From positions 1-52,589 of the forward strand of contig NZ_QVAI01000030.1 of assembly GCF_003427025.1 (NCBI RefSeq): a DNA stretch of 52,589 nt, in the 5' to 3' direction. The translations under genes and the position numbers were made by a program. Position 1 is the stretch's first letter. Each line of letters opens with the position of its first letter. Positions 32,825 through 40,026 of the stretch are shown here, in pieces. The notes under the pieces are model-generated. The model was not told the origin of the DNA, made no database searches, and saw only the letters and a program-made list of their open reading frames with translations. Source of the stretch: Jiangella endophytica (GTDB taxonomy: Bacteria > Actinomycetota > Actinomycetes > Jiangellales > Jiangellaceae).

Positions 32825-33480
32825 ATGACGACTTCGTCTTCGTCGAGGAGTTCGTCGCCGGAGTGCGCTGGGATGCCAAGTACGCCACCTGGGACAACTT
32901 CACCGGCAAACCGGTGGACGGGTACCTGGCCAATCGCATCGTCGGCACCAGGGCGCTGTGCACGGCCCTGGACCGGGCGCGGGAGCGGGCCGAGGCCCTG
33001 GACTTCGGCCTGCTGCTCTGGGACGGCTATCGCCCGCAGCGTGCCGTCGACTGCTTCCTGCGCTGGTCGAAACAGCCGGAGGACGGCCGGACGAAGCGGC
33101 GTCACTATCCGAACATCGACCGGGCCGCGATGGTCGAGCAGGGATATGTGGCCGCCAGGTCGGGCCACAGCCGGGGCAGCGCGGTCGACCTCACGCTTTA
33201 CCATCTGGCCACCGGTGAACGCGCTCCGATGGGCGGCGACCACGACCTGATGGACTCGATCTCCCACCATGGAGCGCCGGGAATCACGCAGGTCGAGGCG
33301 CGCAACCGGCAGTACCTGCGGTCGATCATGGAGGCCGGCGGTTTCCGCTCGTACGACTTCGAGTGGTGGCACTACACGCTGAAGGACGAGCCCTATCCGG
33401 CCACCTACTTCGACTTCCCCATCACCCAGTCGGGGCCGGCCGGCGGAATCGGCACAGCGGCGAAGGCACTGATCACGTGA
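32821..33480 (+). CDS. vanX: VanX, D-Ala-D-Ala dipeptidase
   Basis: 219 aa from GTG 32821 (overlapping the vanA stop). Metallopeptidase M15D with Zn ligands His116 and Asp123 in SGHSRGSAVDLTL, base Glu181 and ligand His184 in EWWHYTL, and Arg71 in DGYRPQRAVD, the same numbering as the characterised enterococcal VanX. It destroys D-Ala-D-Ala so that only depsipeptide precursors reach the wall. Very close to the Streptomyces VanX in the stretch WDAKYATWDNFTGKPVDG. Confidence 0.97.
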   Translation: MNDDFVFVEEFVAGVRWDAKYATWDNFTGKPVDGYLANRIVGTRALCTALDRARERAEALDFGLLLWDGYRPQRAVDCFLRWSKQPEDGRTKRRHYPNIDRAAMVEQGYVAARSGHSRGSAVDLTLYHLATGERAPMGGDHDLMDSISHHGAPGITQVEARNRQYLRSIMEAGGFRSYDFEWWHYTLKDEPYPATYFDFPITQSGPAGGIGTAAKALIT

Positions 33481-34586
33481 CGGCGCCGCGCGTCGTCGTC
33501 GCCGGCGGCCACTCGGCCGGGCACATCGAGCCCACGATGAACTTCGCCGACGCGCTGCGCCGGCTGGAGCCCGCGGCCGAGATCACCGCCCTCGGCACCG
33601 TCCGCGGCCTGGACACCACGCTCATCCCGGCCCGCGGCTACCCGCTCGAGCTCATCCCGCCGGTGCCACTCCCCCGCACTGTGAACAGGGACCTGCTGCG
33701 GGCGCCGGGCCGGCTGCGCGACTCGGTGCGGGCGGCCGGGGCGGTGCTCGACCGCGTGCGGGCCGAGGTGGTGGTGGGCTTCGGCGGTTACGTGGCCGCG
33801 CCGGCCTACCTCGCCGCCCGCAGGCGGGGCCTGCCGATCGTCGTCCACGAGGCGAACGCCCGCGCCGGAGCGGCCAACAAGCTGGCGGCCCGGATGACGA
33901 CGCACGTGTTCACCGCCGGGCCGAAGGTGCGGCTGGCGCACGCCACCGCCATCGGGATCCCGCTACGGCCCGCGATCACCGGGCTCGACCGGCCCGCGCT
34001 GCGCGACACGGCCCGGCAGCGCTTCGGCCTGCGACCCGGCGGCCCGGTGCTGATGGTCACCGGCGGTTCCCAGGGCGCCCGGACGATCAACGCCGCGGTG
34101 TCCGGCGCGGCCGCGGCGTTGCGGGCGGCCGGCGTGCAGGTGCTGCACGTCACCGGGCCGCGGCACGTCGTCGAGGTGCCGGACGGCGACCACGCCGACC
34201 CGCCCTACGTCGTCGTGCCCTACGTCGACGAGATGCGATACGCGTACGCCGCGGCCGACTTCGTGATCTGCCGCTCGGGGGCCATGACGTGCGCCGAGCT
34301 GGCCGCCGTCGGCCTGCCGGCCGCGTACGTCCCGCTGCCGGCGCGAGGCGGCGAGCAGCGGCTGAACGCCGGGCCGGTCGTCGCGGCCGGCGGAGCGCTG
34401 CTGGTCGACGACGCCGGCCTCGACGCGGCCTGGATCGAGACCACGCTGCTCCCGGTGCTCACCGATCCCGGGCGGATCGCGGCGATGTCCGCCCACGCGT
34501 CGGCGGCCGGCGCGCCCGATGCCGACGTCGTCCTGGCCAGGCACGTGCTGACGGCGATCAGCGATCGGCGGGCAGCCGCACGGTGA
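33477..34586 (+). CDS. murG: MurG paralogue in the van operon
   Basis: 369 aa from GTG 33477, overlapping the vanX stop (GTGA). GT28 glycosyltransferase with VVVAGGHSAGHIEPTMNFADAL at the N-terminus, VVGFGGYVAAPAYLAARRRGLPIVVHEANARAGAANKLA in the acceptor domain, VTGGSQGARTIN in the linker/UDP region, and CRSGAMTCAELAAVGLPAAYVPLPARGGEQRLNA, the UDP-GlcNAc site. MurG converts lipid I to lipid II. A copy cotranscribed with vanHAX suggests a specialised lipid II synthase for D-Lac precursors. It overlaps the convergent vanS by 29 bp. Confidence 0.9.
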   Translation: MTAPRVVVAGGHSAGHIEPTMNFADALRRLEPAAEITALGTVRGLDTTLIPARGYPLELIPPVPLPRTVNRDLLRAPGRLRDSVRAAGAVLDRVRAEVVVGFGGYVAAPAYLAARRRGLPIVVHEANARAGAANKLAARMTTHVFTAGPKVRLAHATAIGIPLRPAITGLDRPALRDTARQRFGLRPGGPVLMVTGGSQGARTINAAVSGAAAALRAAGVQVLHVTGPRHVVEVPDGDHADPPYVVVPYVDEMRYAYAAADFVICRSGAMTCAELAAVGLPAAYVPLPARGGEQRLNAGPVVAAGGALLVDDAGLDAAWIETTLLPVLTDPGRIAAMSAHASAAGAPDADVVLARHVLTAISDRRAAAR

Positions 34587-35658
34587 CGCTGAGTCCGCCG
34601 GCGGGGCGGGCGGTGAGCGTGAGGGTGCCGTCGTGGGCCTCGGTGATGGCCTTGACGATGGCGAGGCCGAGGCCGACCCCGACGTGGTCGGTGCGGATGC
34701 GTCCGGTGCCACGCTGGAACGGCTCGACCAACGTGGCGACCGAGTGCGGGTCGAGCCGCTTGCCGGCGTTCTCGACGGTGAGCACCGCCTGCTTGGCGTC
34801 GGCGCTGGTCGTGACCGAGACGCTGCCCTGATCGGGCAGGTTGTGCACGATCGCGTTGTGCACCAGGTTCATCGTCAGCTGCAGCAGCAGCGCGTGCGAG
34901 CCCATGACGGGGGCCGGGTCGCCGGACGTCTCGATGGTGAGGCCGCGCTTCTCCGCCAGCGGGAGCAGGGTCTCGGTGGCCTCCTCGGAGATCAGCGAGA
35001 GGTCGACCAGTTCGCGGGTGAACGAGCGCTGGTCGGCGCGGCTGAGCAGGAGCAGCGCCTCGGTGAGGTCGATCGCTCTGGTGTTGACGGCGTGGAGGCG
35101 GTCGACCAGCTCGCCGGTGTCGCTGTGCGGATCGTTGCGGGCGACGTCGAGCAGCGTCTGCGTGACCGCCAGCGGGGTGCGCAGCTCGTGTGAGGCGTTG
35201 GCGGCGAAGCGCTGCTGTTCGGCGACGTGCGACTCGAGCCGCGCCAGCATCGTGTCGAAGCTGTCGGCGAGATCGCGGAACTCGTCCTTGCGGCCCTCGA
35301 GCCGGATGCGGTGCGACAGCGACCCGTGCGCGGCCATGCGGGTGGCGTCGGTGATGCGCGTCAGCGGCGCGAGCATGCGACCGGCCAGGATCCAGCCGCC
35401 CACGAGACCGAACACCAGCAGGAACGCCAGCGCGATGATCGCCACCTGGGTGAAGGCTCGCTGGGCGCCGGAGCGGCCCGGAGCGAACGCCCCGCCGATG
35501 CCGGACCGCGTGTCCCTGATGACCACGGCGTTGGGGAAGTTCCACATGAGGAACAGCCACAGGGCGAGCAGCAGAACCCCTGCGAGCACGAGGAATCCGG
35601 CGTAGCTGAGGGTGAGTTTGAGGCGGACGCTCAGCCCGGGCGCCCTATCCACGGTCAT
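34558..35658 (-). CDS. vanS: VanS sensor histidine kinase
   Basis: 366 aa from ATG 35658. Two membrane helices (about 16-38 and 71-92) bracket a short extracellular loop of about 30 residues (WNFPNAVVIRDTRSGIGGAF), as in actinobacterial VanS. A HAMP segment follows (LTRITDATRMAAHGSLSHRI), then the H-box FAANASHELRTPL with phospho-acceptor His157, N-box LVHNAIVHNLPDQG, G1 NAGKRLDP and GVGLGLAIVKAI. Senses glycopeptide or its wall target and controls VanR. Start overlaps vanR by 14 nt. Confidence 0.93.
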   Translation of the reverse strand: MTVDRAPGLSVRLKLTLSYAGFLVLAGVLLLALWLFLMWNFPNAVVIRDTRSGIGGAFAPGRSGAQRAFTQVAIIALAFLLVFGLVGGWILAGRMLAPLTRITDATRMAAHGSLSHRIRLEGRKDEFRDLADSFDTMLARLESHVAEQQRFAANASHELRTPLAVTQTLLDVARNDPHSDTGELVDRLHAVNTRAIDLTEALLLLSRADQRSFTRELVDLSLISEEATETLLPLAEKRGLTIETSGDPAPVMGSHALLLQLTMNLVHNAIVHNLPDQGSVSVTTSADAKQAVLTVENAGKRLDPHSVATLVEPFQRGTGRIRTDHVGVGLGLAIVKAITEAHDGTLTLTARPAGGLSVTVRLPADR

Positions 35659-36328
35659 CGCCGTCGGATGCTGCGTCGATGCGGTACCCGACGCCGGGCA
35701 CCGTGGCGATCAGCCACGGCTCGCCGAGGCGTTTGCGCAGCGCCGACACCGTGATGCGCACCGCGTTGGTGAACGGGTCGGCGTTCTCGTCCCAGGCCCG
35801 CTCCAGGAGCTCCTCGGCGCTGACGACACCGCCCTCGGCGGCGACGAGGACGTCGAGCACCGCGAACTGTTTGCGGGTGAGCGCGACGTAGCGGCCGTCG
35901 CGGTAGACCTCGCGGCGGAACGGATCCAGCCGCAGACCGGCGATCTCTCGCACGGGCGGCCGGTTGTGCGTGCGTCTGCGCTCCAGTGCTCTGAGCCTGA
36001 GCACGAGTTCTCGCAGTTCGAACGGCTTGGTGAGGTAGTCGTCGGCGCCGAGCTCGAACCCGGTGGCCTTGTCGTCGATGCGGTCGGCGGCGGTGAGCAT
36101 GAGGATCGGCATGCCGCTGCCGGACGCGACGATGCTCTCGGCGATCTCGTCGCCGGAAGGGCCCGGGATGTCGCGGTCGAGGACCGCGATGTCGTAGGCG
36201 TTGACGCTCAGCAACTCGAGCGCGACATCGCCGTCACCGGCGATGTCGGCCGCGATGGCTTCCAGGCGCAGGCCGTCGCGAATGGCCTCCGCCATGTAGG
36301 GCTCGTCCTCGACGACCAACACACGCAT
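35645..36328 (-). CDS. vanR: VanR response regulator (OmpR family)
   Basis: 227 aa from ATG 36328 (MRVLVVEDEPYMAEAIRDGLRLEA). Receiver domain with acidic Asp8/Glu9 and phospho-acceptor Asp51 (IAVLDRDIPG), Thr79, and Lys101 (YLTKPF); winged-helix DNA-binding domain with YVALTRKQFAVLDVLVAAEGGVVSAEELLERAWDENADPFTNAVRITVSALRKRLG. Cotranscribed with vanS. The cassette 25 bp upstream points away, towards vanY. No copy faces vanR, so any autoregulation would use the same site in reverse or a different promoter. Confidence 0.94.
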   Translation of the reverse strand: MRVLVVEDEPYMAEAIRDGLRLEAIAADIAGDGDVALELLSVNAYDIAVLDRDIPGPSGDEIAESIVASGSGMPILMLTAADRIDDKATGFELGADDYLTKPFELRELVLRLRALERRRTHNRPPVREIAGLRLDPFRREVYRDGRYVALTRKQFAVLDVLVAAEGGVVSAEELLERAWDENADPFTNAVRITVSALRKRLGEPWLIATVPGVGYRIDAASDGDDRG

Positions 36329-36352
36329 GCTCTGGATGCTACGAGGCGGCGC

Positions 36353-36415
36353 ATATCGTCGGCATACCGAAAACCACATACGGGCTGACAACACGGCGCT
36401 GCCTTGACTGGCGGC
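36353..36415 (+). promoter_or_regulatory. van promoter cassette, copy Y (upstream of vanY)
   Basis: ATATCGTCGGCATACC, GAAAACCACATACG, GACAACACGGCGCTG and CCTTGACTGGCGGC before the vanY ATG, 63 nt. The last 17 bases including the ATG (CCTTGACTGGCGGCATG) are identical to copy K. It lies in the 87-bp divergent region with vanR. Confidence 0.85.
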
Positions 36416-37036
36416 ATGAGTCATACGGCAGCAGCACGAACGAGGTCCCCCCGGACTCCCTGGCCCACGGCGTTCGGCCTGATCGTCGTCACCGCCGCGA
36501 TCATCGCGACCGCCGTCTATCGGTCGGCGTCGTCGTCGGCGCACACGTTCACCGAGGTCGCCCCGGGTGACCACGCCGGCACGACGACCCAGGCCGACGG
36601 CGTCCTCCCCGACGGCGCGACCGTGTTCGACGAGTACCCCGGCGTCGCCAACCTCGACCCCGATCTGCTTCAGGCCCTGCGCAAGGCGGCGACGGACGCC
36701 GCCGACGACGGCGTCGAGTTCTTCGTCAACAGCGGCTGGCGTTCCCCGGCCTACCAGATCCGGTTGCTCGATGACGCCGTCGCCAAGTACGGCTCGGCCG
36801 AGGAGGCCGCCCGCTGGGTCGCCACCCCCGACACGTCGGCCCACGTGCTCGGCCACGCGGTCGACATCGGACGCTCCGACGCCAGGGCGTGGCTGTCCGA
36901 GCACGGCGCCCGGTACGGACTGTGCCAGATCTACGCCAACGAGCCCTGGCACTACGAACTGCGCCCCGACGCCGTCGTCCACGGCTGCCGTCCCATGTAC
37001 CCCGACCCCACGCACGATCCGAGGATGCGGCGGTGA
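36416..37036 (+). CDS. vanY: VanY, membrane-anchored D,D-carboxypeptidase
   Basis: 206 aa from ATG 36416. A short cytoplasmic N-terminus (MSHTAAARTRSPRTPWP) that corresponds to the van leader, one transmembrane helix (about 18-36), and an extracellular M15B peptidase domain: NSGWRSPAYQIRLLDDAV, Zn ligands His143 and Asp150 in SAHVLGHAVDIG, and Glu176/His179 in EPWHYEL. It removes terminal D-Ala from pentapeptides that escaped VanX, leaving tetrapeptides. Monocistronic under cassette Y. Confidence 0.92.
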   Translation: MSHTAAARTRSPRTPWPTAFGLIVVTAAIIATAVYRSASSSAHTFTEVAPGDHAGTTTQADGVLPDGATVFDEYPGVANLDPDLLQALRKAATDAADDGVEFFVNSGWRSPAYQIRLLDDAVAKYGSAEEAARWVATPDTSAHVLGHAVDIGRSDARAWLSEHGARYGLCQIYANEPWHYELRPDAVVHGCRPMYPDPTHDPRMRR

Positions 37037-37069
37037 CCTGCTTCTTCGGTCGAGCGCGCCGGGTCGAGG

Positions 37070-37993
37070 TCAAGGCCGGGCTTCGTCCCCGGGAGGTGTG
37101 GTGCCGACGGATCGCCGTGCTCGCTCGAACACCCGCTTGTCGAAGCCGACCATGAGGCTGACGTACCTGCTCGGCATCAGGCGCACGAGCCGGTCGAGCC
37201 GCCTGGCCTCGCTGATCAGCACGCGCGCCCGGCCCCGCTCGACGGCGGTCAGGATCGCCCTGACGGCCACGTCGACGGGAGTCTTGAGCAGGTCCCTGTT
37301 GTAGACCTCGGACTCGCGGGCGAGTTGGGCCACCATGGCGGTGTCGACCTCGCCGTCGGCGTCGGTGACCAGGGCTGCCGCGTCCGGCCCGGTCCGGACC
37401 CTGTTCGCGATGTCGGTGGCGACGCCGGCGGGATGGACGACGGTCACCTGGACCGGAAGCCCGTCTCGCATCATCTCGGCGCGGAGGTTCTCCGTGAAGC
37501 CGCGCACGGCGAACTTGGACGTCGTGTACGCCGAGAGGCTCGGCTGCGCGGCGAAGCCGTTGACGCTGGAGACGTTCACCACGTGCCCGTCGCCCGATGC
37601 GATGACGTGCGGCAGGAACTCCTTCGTCCCGTGGATGACGCCCCAGAGGTTGATGTCGAGCACCTTCGCGTAGGTCTCGTACGACGTCTCCGCGACCGAC
37701 GTCATCGGCACACCGATGCCGGCGTTGTTGTAGATCTGGTGCACGACGCCGAAGCGGGCCGCGACCTGCTCGGCCCAGTCCGCGACCGCCGCCCGGTCGC
37801 TCACGTCCACCGCCGACGAGCACACGTCCGCGCCGGCGCTCGTCAGGAGCTCGACGGTCCCGGCCAGCCCCAGCTGGTCGACGTCGGACACCGCCACCCG
37901 TGCCCCGCGCGCGGCGAGTCCGAGCGCGAGCGCTCGCCCGATCCCCGAACCCGCTCCGGTCACGGCGGCCACCTTGCCCTGGATCCTCGTCAT
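37070..37993 (-). CDS. SDR family oxidoreductase
   Basis: 307 aa from ATG 37993 (MTRIQGKVAAVTGAGSGIGRALALGLA). Classical SDR: TGAGSGIG at 12-19, YNNAGIG, the catalytic Ser in VVNVSSVNGF, and YTTSKFAVRGF (YxxxK). The C-terminal extension (from about 250) is typical of the fatty-acyl or ketone-reducing SDRs. Its start overlaps the stop of the FAD monooxygenase gene by 4 nt, so it is the last gene of the 42.8-37.1 kb block. Confidence 0.9.
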   Translation of the reverse strand: MTRIQGKVAAVTGAGSGIGRALALGLAARGARVAVSDVDQLGLAGTVELLTSAGADVCSSAVDVSDRAAVADWAEQVAARFGVVHQIYNNAGIGVPMTSVAETSYETYAKVLDINLWGVIHGTKEFLPHVIASGDGHVVNVSSVNGFAAQPSLSAYTTSKFAVRGFTENLRAEMMRDGLPVQVTVVHPAGVATDIANRVRTGPDAAALVTDADGEVDTAMVAQLARESEVYNRDLLKTPVDVAVRAILTAVERGRARVLISEARRLDRLVRLMPSRYVSLMVGFDKRVFERARRSVGTTPPGDEARP

Positions 37994-39522
37994 GTCCGGC
38001 TCCTCACGCGGTCGGCGGCGGTGTCGTTCCCCGGGTGCTCGAGCCTTGGTCGCCTCGCGACGTAGCCGTCGGGGCGGACGAGCACCGCACCGGGTGCGGT
38101 GAGGCCGTAGGCCGACGCGGCCTCGTGCTCGCCCGTCAGATGAGCGACGTGAACCGGCCCGGCGCCGCCGGCGGCGATTCCCGCGGTCGCCTCCTCGGCG
38201 ACCCCGTCCGGCAGGTCGAAGCACAGGAGGGTGTGGCCGCGGTCGTCCAGCAGCTCGTGCACGCGGCGCGCCCCGCCGGCGCCGCGCACCAGGGGCGCGT
38301 CGGGCGCCCGGTCACCGACGGCCGCCCGCCCGCGCGGCGCGGCCCCGGACCGGTCGTGGTACGAGACGTCCAGCTGCGCGACCGCACGGGTGAGTCGCGT
38401 CCGCACCCGGCTGAGCACACGCGGCGCCAGATGCCGCCGGAACCAGGTGCGCACCGGACCCTTCAGCAGGGTCAGCCGGGTGATCCGGCGCGTGCCGTCG
38501 ACGAGTCGCTCGGCGACGGGGGTGCGCTCCGAACCGTAGGAGTCCAGCAGGTCCGCAGAGGCGTCGCCGCGGATCACCGCGGCGAGCTTCCAGCCGAGGT
38601 TGAACGCGTCCTGGATGCCGGTGTTCATGCCCTGCGCACCCACCACCGAGTGGATGTGCGCGGCGTCACCGACCAGGAAGACCCGATCGACCGAGTATCG
38701 AGACGCCCGGCGTTGGTTGATCCGGAATCGTCCCGACTGGCGGACCTCGACGATCCTGGCCGGCCCCGGAACCGTGGCGTCGAACGCGCGCTGGAGTTCC
38801 TCCAGCGTGACGTCGCCCGTTCCCGGGTCGTCGGCACGTCGGGCGATGGCGACCCGGTGCCAGCCCTCGAGCATCGGGAACATGGCCACGAACCGTCCAC
38901 GGTTCAGGAACGCGAAGAACTGGTCGTGCTGGCGGGCCCACTCCACGCGCAGGTCGGCGACGGTGAAATTCTCCTCGAACGACGTGCCCGCGAAGTCCAG
39001 TCCGAGCTGCTTGCGCACCGTGCTGTGCGCACCGTCGGCGCCGACCGTCCAGCCGACGCTCGAGTGCTCGGCGGTGCCGTCGGCGTGCTCGAGTACGGTC
39101 AGCACCCCGCCGTCGACCTGGGTCAGCCCGGCGAGGGTCACCTCGCGCTCCACCCGGACGCCGTGGGTCGCGAGCTGGGCGGCGAGGATCGCCTCGGTGC
39201 GGTCCTGCGGGATCATCAGGAGGAACGGATAGGCCGAGTCCAGGTCGCCGAAGTCGGCGTCCAAGATCGGTCTTCCCTCACTGAACACGTTGAACCGCGT
39301 GGCCCGGAGCCCGTGTCGCAGCAACTCGCCGACGATGCCGTGCCGCTCGAAGAGCTCGAGGGTCCTGGCCTGCATGCCGAGCGCGCGGGTCTCGCCGCTC
39401 GGCCCGGGGGCCTTGTCGATCACGCGGACCGGCACCCCGCGGCGGGCCAGCTCGAGGGCGATCGTCAAGCCCGACGGCCCGGCGCCGACCACCAGGACGC
39501 GGGACGACGTCACCGCCGTCAC
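37990..39522 (-). CDS. FAD-dependent aromatic monooxygenase (PheA/TfdB family)
   Basis: 510 aa from GTG 39522. FAD-binding GxGxxG in VLVVGAGPSGLTIALELA, the GAHSTVRKQLGLDFAG motif (DG motif in VGADGAHS), and the second FAD motif DRVFLVGDAAHIHSVVGAQGMNTGIQDAFNLGWKLA. A C-terminal thioredoxin-like domain is present, ending in VLVRPDGYVARR, as in phenol-hydroxylase and polyketide hydroxylases. Start overlaps the SnoaL-like stop (GTGA), so hydroxylase, SnoaL protein and SDR form one operon, suggestive of aromatic substrate or xenobiotic conversion. Confidence 0.9.
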   Translation of the reverse strand: MTAVTSSRVLVVGAGPSGLTIALELARRGVPVRVIDKAPGPSGETRALGMQARTLELFERHGIVGELLRHGLRATRFNVFSEGRPILDADFGDLDSAYPFLLMIPQDRTEAILAAQLATHGVRVEREVTLAGLTQVDGGVLTVLEHADGTAEHSSVGWTVGADGAHSTVRKQLGLDFAGTSFEENFTVADLRVEWARQHDQFFAFLNRGRFVAMFPMLEGWHRVAIARRADDPGTGDVTLEELQRAFDATVPGPARIVEVRQSGRFRINQRRASRYSVDRVFLVGDAAHIHSVVGAQGMNTGIQDAFNLGWKLAAVIRGDASADLLDSYGSERTPVAERLVDGTRRITRLTLLKGPVRTWFRRHLAPRVLSRVRTRLTRAVAQLDVSYHDRSGAAPRGRAAVGDRAPDAPLVRGAGGARRVHELLDDRGHTLLCFDLPDGVAEEATAGIAAGGAGPVHVAHLTGEHEAASAYGLTAPGAVLVRPDGYVARRPRLEHPGNDTAADRVRSRT

Positions 39523-39935
39523 GGCACGATCTGCGTGTTCTGGCCGGCGACCAGGTGCCAGCCTTCCTCCCCGCGGGCGACGACGTAGGTCGGCCTGCCC
39601 TGCGGGATCTCGTCGAGCGCGTGGCCGTCGAGGTCCACGGCGCGTTGGGCGACGTTCACGACGGCGACGTCCGCGCGGACCCAGACGACGTGCGTGACCT
39701 CGTACCGAGCGGTCGTCTCGCGCATCGCCCCGGGCAGCACCTTGCCGGTGAACTCCGCGATCTCCGCCAGCCCGGTCAGCCGCCGGCCATGGGCGGTCGT
39801 CCAGACCGCGTCGGACCGGAACAGGCGCACGAACGCATCGACGTCCTCGGTCTGCTGCGCTCGTTCGAGCTCGGCGACGACTGCGCGGACGGACGCTTCG
39901 GCGTCGGTGTGCTGGGCGGGTGTTGTCGATGCCAT
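39519..39935 (-). CDS. SnoaL/SgcJ-like NTF2-fold protein
   Basis: 138 aa from ATG 39935 (MASTTPAQHTDAEASVRAVVAELERAQQTEDVDAFVRLFRSDAVWTTAHGRRLTGLAEI). NTF2-like fold of the SgcJ/EcaC type with VVNVAQRAVDLDGHALDEIPQGRPTYVVARGEEGWHLVAGQNTQ. Coupled to the FAD monooxygenase downstream. An ATG four codons upstream (39947) is an alternative start. Function not known; family members are often near oxygenases. Confidence 0.82.
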   Translation of the reverse strand: MASTTPAQHTDAEASVRAVVAELERAQQTEDVDAFVRLFRSDAVWTTAHGRRLTGLAEIAEFTGKVLPGAMRETTARYEVTHVVWVRADVAVVNVAQRAVDLDGHALDEIPQGRPTYVVARGEEGWHLVAGQNTQIVP

Positions 39936-40026
39936 GGTCGCCAGCATCGATCGCCGGGCTCCGCCTCCGGATCAGGCAGATGCCGTATTTCCCGGGCCCG
40001 GCAGGCTCGCCGGCTACGACACCGGG

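Noticed and set aside
27309..37036. Glycopeptide biosynthetic cluster around the resistance genes
   Set aside because: No NRPS, P450 cross-linking, halogenase or glycosylation genes are in the window, so this is resistance without visible biosynthesis.
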